Source: Arcobacter defluvii (GTDB lineage: Bacteria; Campylobacterota; Campylobacteria; Campylobacterales; Arcobacteraceae). From it: a DNA stretch of 64,000 bases. The stretch lies in assembly GCF_013201725.1 (NCBI RefSeq), contig NZ_CP053835.1, positions 248,001-312,000 on the forward strand, written 5' to 3'. A program made the position numbers and the translations under genes. Below, in pieces: positions 16,885 through 25,085 of the stretch. Every line of letters starts with the position of its first letter. Within the stretch, counting starts at the first letter, position 1. The notes under the pieces were generated by a model. The model was not told the DNA's origin. It worked only from the letters and a program-made list of their open reading frames with translations, and searched no databases.

Positions 16885-17349
16885 TTAATATGTTAATTTT
16901 CCTTTTTCTTTTGTCTTTACAGTTTCAAAACCATATTTACTTTTAATGTCTTCCATAGATTTTTCATTTGGGTTTCTTCCTTTCATTTCACCATAAAACC
17001 ATAGCTTTTTTTTTGAAGCCCATTTAAAATTTAGTTCTTTTAGTTTTTCTTTGATTTCTCTTGTGTCACCTGAAACCCATACCCAAGAACCAACAACTTC
17101 AATTAAAATATTTTCATAGTGTAAAATTTGAGAAATGATTTTTTCTATTTCTAAATCAAATTTAAACTCATTTGAAAAGTAAATCCCATTTTCTAAAATA
17201 TTTGTATAAATACTATTTAACATTTTAAAAAGTTCATCACTTCCTCCAACATCAGGGTGTAATTTTTTTGCTAATTGTTTATAAATCTTTTTAGCCTCAT
17301 TAATACCATCTATACCTTTAAATTGTTCTTCTATTTGTGAATGTGTCAT
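16885..17349 (-). CDS. J-domain (DnaJ-like) protein of the island
   Basis: A 154-residue protein. Residues about 12-55 form a J domain (INEAKKIYKQLAKKLHPDVGGSDELFKMLNSIYTNI) with the HPD motif that stimulates DnaK. No Gly/Phe or zinc-finger region follows. The C-terminal 80 residues contain VVGSWVWVSGDTREIKEKLKEL and FKWASKKKLWFYG, a small module I recall from short J-proteins on phages and plasmids. It probably recruits the host DnaK for element replication or partition (inference). ATG 17349 is used, and a terminator follows. Confidence 0.75.
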   Translation of the reverse strand: MTHSQIEEQFKGIDGINEAKKIYKQLAKKLHPDVGGSDELFKMLNSIYTNILENGIYFSNEFKFDLEIEKIISQILHYENILIEVVGSWVWVSGDTREIKEKLKELNFKWASKKKLWFYGEMKGRNPNEKSMEDIKSKYGFETVKTKEKGKLTY

Positions 17350-17753
17350 TTTGTCTTTCCTTTAAAAAAATTACCTTTTTTGAAGATTTTTGAGGGGATT
17401 GTCTTTTATCTTCTTTTTTTAATTTTAGAAAATAAAAACAACTATCAAAAAACTTTTTTAGGTTTTACCTCTCTCGTTAGTTTCATCGGGTTTTGTAGGA
17501 ATGTAAGGAATGAATTTTTATTTATAATAAAATATAAAATAGCAATAGTTTTATTTTTAGTATCATTAAAATAATTTGTTAGAGTGAAATGAGAAAAAAA
17601 CTTGAAACTAACAAGTGAGTAAAATGCAAAAAGAAAAGTTTTCTGTTTGGTTTTATTTTAGGTGTGATAACAAAAATTAAAAAAGTTAGAAGATTTATTT
17701 TGTGAGGTATTTGTAGTTATATTTTTGGTGATTTATATTTTTAATTAATTCTG

Positions 17754-17770
17754 GTGTCATTATGGTGCCA
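17754..17770 (+). promoter_or_regulatory. Putative integrase arm-type sites, right end
   Basis: GTGTCA (17754-17759) and GTGCCA (17765-17770) are direct repeats 11 bp apart, each preceded by G. They match the spacing and sequence of the three repeats beside attL. Confidence 0.45.
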
Positions 17771-17799
17771 TTCTTAACCATTTTTTAAGATTAAGGTGC

Positions 17800-17805
17800 T
17801 ATAAT
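17800..17805 (+). promoter_or_regulatory. Extended -10 box reading out of the island into tRNA genes
   Basis: TGCTATAAT gives an extended -10 (TATAAT at 17800-17805). The expected start is near 17812, about 80 bases before tRNA-Gly. The -35 is weak, as usual here. It would transcribe the tRNA genes cut off from the promoter at 4990. Confidence 0.55.
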
Positions 17806-17867
17806 TTCACCATCATAAAGCGTGTATTTATGGTAATGAGTGGTATTAAGTAGTTAATTTTAGATTT

Positions 17868-17885
17868 TCTTCTCATCCGCACCAC
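17868..17885 (+). repeat. attR, 18-bp direct repeat
   Basis: An exact copy of 5438-5455, the tRNA-Leu 3' end including CCA, without the rest of the tRNA. It marks the right boundary of the integrated element. Confidence 0.9.
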
Positions 17886-17893
17886 TATATGAA

Positions 17894-17970
17894 GCGGGAG
17901 TAGCTCAGTTGGCTAGAGCTTCTGCCTTCCAAGCAGACTGTCGCGAGTTCGAGTCTCGTCTCCCGCTCCA
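17894..17970 (+). tRNA. tRNA-Gly(TCC), copy 1
   Basis: GCGGGAG (17894-17900) pairs with CTCCCGC (17960-17966). The anticodon arm TCTGC-CTTCCAA-GCAGA gives TCC. CCA is encoded. It begins 8 bases after attR and would follow tRNA-Leu directly if the island were absent. Confidence 0.95.
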
Positions 17971-17973
17971 TTT

Positions 17974-18019
17974 AAAAGCCTTATATAAGAAGTAAAGTAA
18001 CTTTTTGTGTAAGGCTTTT
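17974..18019 (+). terminator. Terminator after tRNA-Gly copy 1
   Basis: AAAAGCCTTA (17974-17983) pairs with TAAGGCTTTT (18010-18019) across a 26-nt loop and ends in a T-run. Its layout is closely matched by the terminator after copy 2, which is interrupted by an IS element. Confidence 0.75.
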
Positions 18020-18038
18020 TTTAACCTTATTTTTTAAT

Positions 18039-18115
<77 letters not shown>

Positions 18116-18121
18116 CTTTAA

Positions 18122-18198
18122 GCGGGAGTAGCTCAGTTGGCTAGAGCTTCTGCCTTCCAAGCAGACTGTCGCGAGTTCGAGTCTCGTCTCCCGCTCCA
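18122..18198 (+). tRNA. tRNA-Gly(TCC), copy 2
   Basis: Identical over 77 nt to the tRNA at 17894-17970, with anticodon TCC and encoded CCA. It is 6 bases after tRNA-Arg, so the two are cotranscribed. Confidence 0.95.
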
Positions 18199-18242
18199 TT
18201 TAAGAGGCTTTATATAAGAAGTTATACTTTTTATATCGCCAA

Positions 18243-19340
18243 TTCAAGAGATAAATGCATAAATTCACCAAACTAAGCTGTTAAAACTTTTGCAACTTTA
18301 GCATAAAAAACCTCAGATGGAGTTTTGTAACCAAGAGATTTTCTAGGTCTGTTATTTAACCTGTTTTGTATTTCTCTAATTTCTCTTCTTTTGACTTTAG
18401 TGAAATCTGTTTGTTTTGGTAAATACTGACGTATTAAACCATTTGTATGTTCATTTAATCCTCTTTCCCATGAATGATATGGATTTGCAAAGTAAAACTT
18501 TGTATCTAAAGCTTTTGATACTTCTTCATGATAAGCAAACTCTTTACCATTATCAGAAGTAATTGTATGAGTAATTGCTTTTATTGGATAAAGCATATCA
18601 ATTAAAGCTTGTGTAACCACATCAGCTTTCTTAGAATCAACTTTTTTGATGAGAGTAAACTTTGTTGCTCTATCAACTATTGTAACTAATGCTCCAATAT
18701 GGTTTTTACCAATGACTGTATCAATTTCAAAATCACCAACTCTTTTTTTGTATTCAACAACTTTTGGTCTTTTCTCAATTGATACTCTATTTTTAATAAT
18801 TCCTCTAGAGTTATAGTCATTTCCTCTCTTGTGATACTTTTTGTTTTTATGACGTAGCATTAAATATAACTTTCCACCATGGCATTTATTTTTGTAGATA
18901 TATTGATAAATAGTTTCATGTGATACATAAGAAAGCTTTTGTAATTTCATTACTCCTGATATTTGTTCAGGAGACCAATCTAATTTTAATTTATCTTTGA
19001 TGTAATTCATTACTTTTCTAGTAAGCTTTAAATGCTTTGATTTATATTTGTGTCTATAGAAACTAAACTGTTCAGCAAGTTCTGGTTTATAAATACCTTC
19101 AGAACTATTTCTCTTTATCTCTCTACTAACAGTGGATTGTGAAATACCTAAAGTATTTGCTATTTGAATTTGAGTGTATCCAACTTTAGTGTAAGCAGAT
19201 ATTTGATATCTTACTTTTAGGGTTAACTGTGTGAATTTTCGCATAAATATTTTTCCTGTTTTTGGCGAAATAAGGATAACAAAATATTTGTTAACCCCAC
19301 TTACACCTTTTCTTCAGAAATTATGCATTTATGATTTGAA
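18243..19340 (-). mobile_element. IS30-family insertion sequence
   Basis: Imperfect terminal inverted repeats of 24 bp (18243-18266 and 19317-19340, about 20 of 24 matching, with a shared ATAAATGCATAA core) enclose a complete IS30-type transposase. The length is about 1.1 kb, normal for the family. I could not fix the exact tips or the target duplication, since up to six bases on each side could belong to the element. Confidence 0.8.
18273..19244 (-). CDS. IS30-family transposase
   Basis: A 323-residue transposase that appears intact. The N-terminal HTH (about 20-45, GYTQIQIANTLGISQSTVSREIKR) recognises the ends. WSPEQISGVMKL and SHETIYQYIY follow. The DDE catalytic core is seen as GDFEIDTVIG (first Asp), HTITSDNGKEFA (second Asp) and YHSWERGLNEHTNGLIRQY (Glu). 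The C-terminal NRLNNRPRKSLGYKTPSEVF is typical. ATG is at 19244, close to the right inverted repeat. With all catalytic residues present the element may be active. Confidence 0.95.
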   Translation of the reverse strand: MRKFTQLTLKVRYQISAYTKVGYTQIQIANTLGISQSTVSREIKRNSSEGIYKPELAEQFSFYRHKYKSKHLKLTRKVMNYIKDKLKLDWSPEQISGVMKLQKLSYVSHETIYQYIYKNKCHGGKLYLMLRHKNKKYHKRGNDYNSRGIIKNRVSIEKRPKVVEYKKRVGDFEIDTVIGKNHIGALVTIVDRATKFTLIKKVDSKKADVVTQALIDMLYPIKAITHTITSDNGKEFAYHEEVSKALDTKFYFANPYHSWERGLNEHTNGLIRQYLPKQTDFTKVKRREIREIQNRLNNRPRKSLGYKTPSEVFYAKVAKVLTA

Positions 19341-19427
19341 CTTAGGTATAAAGCCTTTTTTTATTTATATATACCTAATAATTCTTTTACTTTTTTATAA
19401 ATCTATAGTTAATTTTGGATATAAAAA

Positions 19428-19456
19428 AAGCCCTTGTAGTAATCCTACAAGGGCTT
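19428..19456 (-). terminator. Terminator of the oad operon
   Basis: AAGCCCTTGTAG (19428-19439) and CTACAAGGGCTT (19445-19456) form a perfect 12-bp stem with a 5-nt loop. Read leftward it is followed by a T-run. It lies 22 bases after the oadB stop. Confidence 0.92.
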
Positions 19457-19478
19457 AATATAAGATATTTAGAATAAA

Positions 19479-20804
19479 CTATTTAAATATCGATAAAAGA
19501 ACACCAGCAGCAACTGCTGAACCAATAACACCAGCTACATTAGGACCCATCGCATGCATTAATAAAATGTTCGATTTGTCATAAAGTTGACCTTCTTTAC
19601 TAACAACCCTTGCTGCCATTGGCACAGCAGATACTCCAGCTGCTCCAATTAAAGGATTTATCTGACTCTCTTTTGAACTTACTAAATTCATTATTTTAGC
19701 CATTATTACACCCATCGCAGTCCCTGCAGAAAATGCTAAAAGACCTATTGCCATAATTCCTAAAGTCTCTGCTACTAAGAATTGCTCTGATGCTAGTTTT
19801 GAACCAACACCTAATCCTAAAAATATTGTTACTATATTAATTAATGCGTTTTGCATTGTATCAGAAAGTCTATCAACAACTCCTGATTCTCTTGCAAAAT
19901 TACCAAAGCATAATGCTCCAATTAATGGTGCAGCATCTGGAAGAATTAATAATGTTAAAGATAATACTACTAATGGAAAAACAATTTTCTCTAACTTAGA
20001 AACTTTTCTAAGTGTAGACATTTTTATTTTTCTCTCTTTTTCTGTAGTTAATGCTCTCATAATTGGTGGCTGAATTAGTGGTACTAATGCCATATATGAA
20101 TATGCTGCAACTGCAATAGCTCCAAGTAATTCAGGTGCTAGTTTTGAAGCAACGAAAATAGATGTTGGTCCATCAGCTCCACCAATGATTGAAATAGCAG
20201 CAGCTTGTTCTAATGAAAAGTTAATCCCTGGAACAAATTGAGATAATAAAACTGCACCAACAAGTGATCCAAAGATTCCAAATTGTGCAGCACCACCTAG
20301 AAGGGCAGTTTTTGGATTAGCTAATAATGGACCAAAGTCTGTCATAGCTCCAACACCCATAAAGATTAATAATGGGAAAAATTGATTTGTAATACCCATA
20401 CTATAAATAATTCCTAGCATTCCATCATGTCCTGCCATATTTGCAATTGGTATATTTGCTAATAATCCACCAAATCCAATTGGAATTAATAGTAATGGTT
20501 CAAACCCTTTTTTAATTGCTAAATAGAACAATAAGAAACAGATGAAAATCATGATGATTCTTCCATACCCTTGAGCAAAGAATGTCATCTCTTTTCCATG
20601 TGAATCTAGTACACCAGCTTGCGGTTCAAACAAAGCTTTAATACCAGTTGTTGCATAAAATGAATCAACTAATTCACTCATCGTTTTTGAATGATAAGGT
20701 TGTTTCTCTTCAGTTGGTGTTTCAACACTAGGTGTTGAAGCAAAACTATTTAGTGCAAATGCACTAAACAGAAGAAAAAAAGCTATAAGTATATTTTTTC
20801 TCAT
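19479..20804 (-). CDS. oadB: Oxaloacetate decarboxylase Na+ pump, beta subunit
   Basis: About 441 residues; an integral membrane subunit that couples decarboxylation of carboxybiotin to Na+ export. It has a signal-like N-terminus ([21 protein letters not shown]) and about nine or more membrane segments. Family blocks include [57 protein letters not shown] (Asp of the Na+ site) and [19 protein letters not shown] prefer ATG 20804, with AGGA eight bases upstream, over the ATG at 20819 that overlaps the oadA stop. Last gene of oadGAB, closed by a strong terminator. Confidence 0.93.
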   Translation of the reverse strand: MRKNILIAFFLLFSAFALNSFASTPSVETPTEEKQPYHSKTMSELVDSFYATTGIKALFEPQAGVLDSHGKEMTFFAQGYGRIIMIFICFLLFYLAIKKGFEPLLLIPIGFGGLLANIPIANMAGHDGMLGIIYSMGITNQFFPLLIFMGVGAMTDFGPLLANPKTALLGGAAQFGIFGSLVGAVLLSQFVPGINFSLEQAAAISIIGGADGPTSIFVASKLAPELLGAIAVAAYSYMALVPLIQPPIMRALTTEKERKIKMSTLRKVSKLEKIVFPLVVLSLTLLILPDAAPLIGALCFGNFARESGVVDRLSDTMQNALINIVTIFLGLGVGSKLASEQFLVAETLGIMAIGLLAFSAGTAMGVIMAKIMNLVSSKESQINPLIGAAGVSAVPMAARVVSKEGQLYDKSNILLMHAMGPNVAGVIGSAVAAGVLLSIFK

Positions 20805-20818
20805 CAAATTATTCCTCA

Positions 20819-22627
20819 TTAACCAATAATGGCTAATGTTTGACCTTCATCAACAGCTTGCGTATTTTCAACTAAAATTTTAGTAATAACTCCAGAAACT
20901 GGTGCAGTTATATCTATTTCCATTTTCATAGCTTCAAGAATCATGATTTGTTGATCTTTTTCAACTCTATCACCTTCTTTTACTAAAATTTTCCATACTG
21001 CTCCATTTACTGCGGCTGGTACTTCTGTTCCACCATTTGAAGAAACTGGTGCAGGTGCTGAACTTACTGTATTTGAAACAGGAGTTACTTGAATATCTGC
21101 ATTACCTTCAGCAATTGTTACATTAAACTTTTGACCATCAACTACAACTGTATAGTTTCCATTTGCATTTGCCATTTTATTCTCTCCTAATTTACAATCT
21201 TTATTATCTTCACAAACTGTATCAATTTTTCTTACATTTAAAGGTGATTCACCTTTTAAGAATGCAATTCCTTTTTCATCACAAGCAGCAGCAATAAAGA
21301 TATTTTCTTCAGTTGCTTCAATTCCTTCAATTTCTAATCTTTGTTTCCAAACAGAGATTTTTTTCTTTTCATCTCTATCTGCTATATCTAAAGGATTTTC
21401 TTTTGTTGGTTCAAGTTTTAGTTTTTCAGCTGCAAGTTTTACAACTTCTGCATCTGGTTCAACAGGAGTTTTACCAAAGTAACCTAAAACCATTTTTCCA
21501 TATCCAGGAGCAATTTGTTTCCATGGACCAAACATTACATTTGCGTATGCTTGTTGCCAATAAAACTGAGAAACAGGAGTTACAGATGTACCATATCCAC
21601 CTTTTTCAACAACTTCTCTCATAGCTTTAATAACTTCTGGGAATTTATCTAAAGTACCATTATCTCTCATCATTTGAGTATTTGCAGTTAATGCACCACC
21701 TGGCATTGGAGAGAATGGGATTAAAGGAGAAACTTGAGTAGCTTCAGGAGGAATAAAGTAGTCTTTTAAGCAATTAGCCAATACATCTTGGTATTTTAGA
21801 ATTTTATCAATTTCTAAACCACCTAAATCATAATTCTTGCCTTTTACTGCATGAAGCATTGTAAGAATATCAGGTTGGCTTGTTCCACCACTTACTGGAC
21901 TTGCAGCTAAATCAATACCATCAGCTCCAGCTTCAAGTGCAGCAAGATAACAGGCAACTGAAACACCTGCTGTTTCATGAGTATGAAGTCTAATATGAGT
22001 ATCATTACCCACTAATCTTCTTGCCATTTGGATTGTTTCATAAATTTTTTGAGGTGAGCTTGTCCCTGATGCATCTTTAAAGCATAAAGAATCAAATGGC
22101 AAGCTACTATTTAGAATTTGTCTTAAAGTTTTTTCATAAAAAGCTACATCATGAGCACCAGTACAACCTGGAGGTAAATCCATAAGTGTAACAACTACTT
22201 CATGATTTAATCCATATTTTTTAATACATTCAGCACTATATTCAAGGTTTTGAACATCATTTAATGCATCAAAGTTTCTGATTGTTGTTGTTCCATGTTT
22301 TGCGAACATTTTTGCATGTAAGTCGATTAATTCTCTAGAACCTGTATCTAGCATTACTGTGTTGATACCTCTTGCTAAAGTTTGTAAGTTTGCATATGGT
22401 CCAACGATTTCTCTAAATTTATCCATCATTTCAAATGCGTTTTCTTGTAGATAGAAGAATAAAGATTGGAACCTTGCTCCTCCACCAAACTCAAAGTGAG
22501 TTATACCTGCTTCTTTTGCAGCTTCTACAGCCGGAAAGAAATCATTCATTAGGACTCTTCCTCCAAAGACAGATTGAAATCCATCTCTAAAAGTTGTATC
22601 CATGATATCTATATATTTTTTAGACAT
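20819..22627 (-). CDS. oadA: Oxaloacetate decarboxylase alpha subunit (carboxyltransferase, biotin carrier)
   Basis: A 602-residue protein. The N-terminal carboxyltransferase TIM barrel (about 1-300) has [23 protein letters not shown] (metal and carbamoyl-Lys region) and [13 protein letters not shown] conserved PYC/OADA domain follows (about 310-470). The C-terminus is a biotinyl domain with the biotinylation site [10 protein letters not shown] near residue 568. Between them is a Ser/Thr/Ala/Pro-rich linker. It transfers CO2 from oxaloacetate to biotin for OadB. Five bases separate it from oadG; its stop shares a base with a possible oadB ATG. The family also includes pyruvate carboxylase subunit B, but the OadB and OadG neighbours decide the call. 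Confidence 0.93.
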   Translation of the reverse strand: MSKKYIDIMDTTFRDGFQSVFGGRVLMNDFFPAVEAAKEAGITHFEFGGGARFQSLFFYLQENAFEMMDKFREIVGPYANLQTLARGINTVMLDTGSRELIDLHAKMFAKHGTTTIRNFDALNDVQNLEYSAECIKKYGLNHEVVVTLMDLPPGCTGAHDVAFYEKTLRQILNSSLPFDSLCFKDASGTSSPQKIYETIQMARRLVGNDTHIRLHTHETAGVSVACYLAALEAGADGIDLAASPVSGGTSQPDILTMLHAVKGKNYDLGGLEIDKILKYQDVLANCLKDYFIPPEATQVSPLIPFSPMPGGALTANTQMMRDNGTLDKFPEVIKAMREVVEKGGYGTSVTPVSQFYWQQAYANVMFGPWKQIAPGYGKMVLGYFGKTPVEPDAEVVKLAAEKLKLEPTKENPLDIADRDEKKKISVWKQRLEIEGIEATEENIFIAAACDEKGIAFLKGESPLNVRKIDTVCEDNKDCKLGENKMANANGNYTVVVDGQKFNVTIAEGNADIQVTPVSNTVSSAPAPVSSNGGTEVPAAVNGAVWKILVKEGDRVEKDQQIMILEAMKMEIDITAPVSGVITKILVENTQAVDEGQTLAIIG

Positions 22628-22632
22628 ATATT

Positions 22633-22881
22633 TTAACCCTTTAGATTTTTATGATGTTGTACAGCTGCTACTATTGCAGCTATTTTTGCAGTCTCTGTAT
22701 TTGTACTATTTTTTATTGGTGTTGTATTTACAACTTTCTTCTCTTCTTGTGGAAAAAATCTTGTTAATATTATCCCTTGTGCTTTTAGTACTAATATCAT
22801 GATTATTAGGAATGCAAATACTACTCCCATCCCTAAAAACATAAACTTTACTGATTCTGCGATTAAGTTTACTTCTTCCAT
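22633..22881 (-). CDS. oadG: Oxaloacetate decarboxylase gamma subunit
   Basis: An 82-residue protein with one N-terminal membrane helix (about 10-32, VKFMFLGMGVVFAFLIIMILVL) and a polar tail, the plan of OadG, which anchors OadA to OadB and helps bind Zn2+. The tail ends AAIVAAVQHHKNLKG, with the adjacent His pair typical of this subunit. ATG 22881 is preceded by AAAGGA. It is the first gene of oadGAB. Confidence 0.88.
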   Translation of the reverse strand: MEEVNLIAESVKFMFLGMGVVFAFLIIMILVLKAQGIILTRFFPQEEKKVVNTTPIKNSTNTETAKIAAIVAAVQHHKNLKG

Positions 22882-23016
22882 AAGGAAATCCTTTAGTTCT
22901 GATTAATCAATAAATGATTTAAACGGGTGTAATTTTAGGGAAATTTAACAAAATGTTCTTCTTTTTAAGTGCTAAATAAATTGTTTTTTAGTGCTTATTT
23001 TATAGTTATTATGTGT

Positions 23017-23022
23017 TATAAT
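23017..23022 (+). promoter_or_regulatory. -10 box immediately before the AraC-type gene
   Basis: TATAAT at 23017-23022, in the context TGTTATAATG, is only six bases before ATG 23029. The predicted transcription start therefore falls at or next to the A of the ATG, giving a leaderless or nearly leaderless mRNA. Confidence 0.5.
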
Positions 23023-23028
23023 GATACT

Positions 23029-23904
23029 ATGAAAAAAGAAACGTTACAAAAAAGAACAAAAATAGCAAATGACATAATGTACTATATTTATACTCATATA
23101 GAAACAAATATAGACATAGAAGAATTAAGTATTGATTTAGGCGTGAGTAAATTTCATATGCATAGAATTTTCAAAGAAGCATTTGGAAAAAATATTTATG
23201 AAAGCATTAAATCAATTAGACTTCAAAAAGCATCAAATCTACTTTTAACAAATAAATATTCGACAATTTCTAATATAGTAAATCAGTGTGGATACTCTTC
23301 CCAATCATCATTTATAAAAATCTTTAAAGATAGATTTGATATGAGTCCTAAAGAGTGGAAAAATGGAGGATATAAAGAGTATTCAAAAAAGATACTTCAA
23401 CAATCTCAAAAAGCTATGCAATCTACAGCAGATTTTAGGAATATAGTTCCTTCTATTGTAAAAATGCCAGCAATTGAGAGTTTTTATATTAGAAATAAGG
23501 GATATAATGTAAATATTAAAGAGACATGGCAGAAGCTTCAAACTTGGGTATTAACAAATAATATTAATTCCTATAAAAGAATTGCTCTTTTTCATGATAA
23601 TCCAACCATTACTCCTTTAAATGAGTGCCAATATATTGGTTGTATAGTAGTTAATGACAAAGATGATGTAAAAAGTGATAGATTGCCAAAATTTAAAATA
23701 GCAGAAGGTGTATATGCGAAATTTGATTTAAAAGGAAAAACAGGAGATGTACTTCCATTTATTCACTGGGTATATCATGAGTGGTTACCAAAAAGTGAAT
23801 ATGAAACGACTACAAAGCCTTCTTATGCTGTTTATAATAAATTAGATTTTTTTGATGAACATGATGAGTTTGAATTAAGCTTTTATGTATCGATAAACTT
23901 TTGA
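23029..23904 (+). CDS. AraC-family regulator with GyrI-like effector domain
   Basis: About 291 residues. The N-terminal AraC DNA-binding domain has two HTH motifs (about 30-55, IDIEELSIDLGVSKFHMHRIF, and about 75-105, TISNIVNQCGYSSQSSFIKIFK, then MSPKEW). The C-terminal half (about 135-291) fits the GyrI-like/effector-binding fold (FYIRNKGYNVNIKETWQKL, CQYIGCIVVND, GVYAKFDLKG, ending YELSFYVSI-like). Such proteins respond to small hydrophobic ligands. I use ATG 23029 because a -10 box lies just before it; a frame extending to 22969 would include that box. It is divergent from oadGAB and may or may not regulate it. Confidence 0.85.
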   Translation: MKKETLQKRTKIANDIMYYIYTHIETNIDIEELSIDLGVSKFHMHRIFKEAFGKNIYESIKSIRLQKASNLLLTNKYSTISNIVNQCGYSSQSSFIKIFKDRFDMSPKEWKNGGYKEYSKKILQQSQKAMQSTADFRNIVPSIVKMPAIESFYIRNKGYNVNIKETWQKLQTWVLTNNINSYKRIALFHDNPTITPLNECQYIGCIVVNDKDDVKSDRLPKFKIAEGVYAKFDLKGKTGDVLPFIHWVYHEWLPKSEYETTTKPSYAVYNKLDFFDEHDEFELSFYVSINF

Positions 23905-23919
23905 TTAATAATATTTAAC

Positions 23920-23925
23920 TATAAT
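23920..23925 (+). promoter_or_regulatory. -10 box of the exchanger gene
   Basis: TATAAT at 23920-23925, 32 bases before ATG 23958, with AAAAAGG as ribosome binding site in between. The -35 is weak. Confidence 0.6.
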
Positions 23926-23957
23926 TGCGCAAATTTTTTTATAAAAAAAGGTAAAAA

Positions 23958-24938
23958 ATGATTTTCTATTTACTCTCAATTGTTGTTGGCTTTGTAATTT
24001 TAGTTTGGAGTGCAGACAAGTTTGTTGAAGGGGCTGCAAGTACAGCAAAACATCTTGGAATGCCAAGTTTATTAATTGGTATTTTAATAGTTGGATTTGG
24101 TACAAGTGCACCTGAAATGGTTGTATCAGCAATCGCTGCAATGGAAGGTAATCCTGGTCTTGCTCTTGGAAATGCAATTGGTTCAAATATAGTGAATGTA
24201 GCACTTATTTTAGGAATTACAGCTTTAGTTACTCCAATAGTTGTAAACTCAAAAATTATCAAAAAAGAAATACCTCTATTGTTAGTTATTGTTTTAATAA
24301 CTGGATATTTATTATTAGATAATTCATTAACATTTTTTGAAGGAGTAATCCTTTTAGCTGGATTTTTTAGTTTAATTATTTGGTCTATTTATACAGCTTT
24401 AAAAAGTAGAGGCGATACTTTTGGAACAGAAATGGATGCAGAATTAATAGAAAATGAATTAAGTTTAAAAGCTGGAATTATTTGGCTTATTGTAGGAATA
24501 GTTTTACTAATTGCAAGCTCAAGATTATTAGTTTGGGGAGCTGTTGGTGTTGCTCAAGAATTTGGTGTTAGTGATTTAATTATTGGATTAACAATAGTTG
24601 CACTTGGAACTTCACTTCCAGAGCTTGCAGCATCTGTAGTTGCTGCAAGAAAAGGTGAACATGATATTGCAATTGGTAATGTTGTTGGATCAAATATGTT
24701 TAATTTATTGGCTGTAATTGGTATCGCAACGGTTATATCTCCTATGAATAATATTCCAATTGAAGTATTACAAAGAGATTGGATAATTATGTTTTTATTA
24801 ACAATCATTCTTTTAGTTATGGCATATAGTTTCAAAAATAAAGAAGGTGTGATTACTAGAGTTGAAGGGTTAATTTTAGTTGCTTGTTATATAGCCTATA
24901 ATACATACTTAGGGATTAATTTAGCAAGTGGGTTATAA
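23958..24938 (+). CDS. CaCA-family calcium/sodium antiporter (YrbG-like)
   Basis: A 326-residue inner-membrane exchanger with about ten membrane helices in two inverted halves. Each half has the alpha-repeat: GFGTSAPEMVVSAIAAMEG then GNAIGSNIVNVALILG in the first, and VALGTSLPELAASVVAARKG then GNVVGSNMFNLLAVIG in the second. The acidic residues in these repeats bind the cation. An acidic cytosolic loop (EMDAELIENEL) lies between the halves. Length and order are standard for bacterial K+-independent exchangers. Confidence 0.92.
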   Translation: MIFYLLSIVVGFVILVWSADKFVEGAASTAKHLGMPSLLIGILIVGFGTSAPEMVVSAIAAMEGNPGLALGNAIGSNIVNVALILGITALVTPIVVNSKIIKKEIPLLLVIVLITGYLLLDNSLTFFEGVILLAGFFSLIIWSIYTALKSRGDTFGTEMDAELIENELSLKAGIIWLIVGIVLLIASSRLLVWGAVGVAQEFGVSDLIIGLTIVALGTSLPELAASVVAARKGEHDIAIGNVVGSNMFNLLAVIGIATVISPMNNIPIEVLQRDWIIMFLLTIILLVMAYSFKNKEGVITRVEGLILVACYIAYNTYLGINLASGL

Positions 24939-24950
24939 GTAGGAATTATT

Positions 24951-25085
24951 TTGAAAAAGTATGATTTTATTTTTTGGTTTATATTAGGATTAATTGCATT
25001 ATTTTATATTTTTAAAGGTAATGATATTTATAAAGAAAAATATGAAACAATAAAACAAAAAAGTGAGATAAATAAAAAAGATTAA
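24951..25085 (+). CDS. Small single-pass membrane protein
   Basis: A TTG at 24951 with AGGA six bases upstream opens a 44-residue frame. It has one membrane helix (FIFWFILGLIALFYIF) and a charged Lys/Glu tail. It starts 12 bases after the exchanger stop, so it is probably cotranscribed. The end overlaps the 3' end of the leftward gene 25082-25804 by four bases. No family is recognised. Confidence 0.55.
   Translation: MKKYDFIFWFILGLIALFYIFKGNDIYKEKYETIKQKSEINKKD

Larger units (their letters stand above)
17350..17867. other. Right-end non-coding region of the island
   Basis: About 500 bp without a convincing gene. A 77-codon plus-strand frame at 17341-17574 is Phe/Leu-rich, has no ribosome binding site and overlaps the start of the J-domain gene, so I discount it. 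The region holds the leftward promoter of that gene, GTGTCA-type repeats at 17754-17770 and a rightward -10 box at 17800. Confidence 0.6.
5438..17885. mobile_element. 12.4-kb integrative element in tRNA-Leu (plasmid-like/mobilizable island)
   Basis: The element is bounded by a perfect 18-bp direct repeat (5438-5455 and 17868-17885) that is the 3' end of tRNA-Leu. A tyrosine integrase lies next to the left end and reads towards it. Inside are an HTH excisionase-like gene, a Dam-like methyltransferase, a WYL-like regulator, a relaxase-like protein, a Rep_3 replication initiator, unknown cargo and a J-domain protein. The coding is even more AT-rich and Asn/Lys/Ile-rich than the flanks. No type IV secretion genes, phage structural genes or toxin-antitoxin pair were recognised. 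The best reading is an integrated plasmid or a mobilizable element dependent on a helper. Confidence 0.88.
18205..19356 (+). other. tRNA terminator split by an IS30-type insertion
   Basis: AGGCTTTATA (18205-18214) is the exact complement of TATAAAGCCT (19347-19356), which is followed by a T-run. The arms flank the IS element. The left arm is followed by TAAGAAGT, as in the intact terminator after copy 1, which shows the ancestral loop. The hairpin is now about 1.1 kb apart and cannot work as a normal terminator. Confidence 0.75.

Noticed and set aside
7047-17349. Island considered as a prophage or phage satellite
   Set aside because: No capsid, terminase, portal, tail or lysis gene was recognised; Rep_3 and relaxase-like genes point to a plasmid.
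17341-17574. 77-codon frame on the plus strand at the right end of the island
   Set aside because: No ribosome binding site, hydrophobic and biased composition, and overlap with the start of the J-domain gene.
19231-19458. 75-codon frame at the right end of the IS element
   Set aside because: It runs across the inverted repeat and the oad terminator and has no ribosome binding site.
22969-23028. 20-residue N-terminal extension of the AraC-type regulator
   Set aside because: The extension contains the TATAAT box and is hydrophobic, unlike the AraC family N-terminus.
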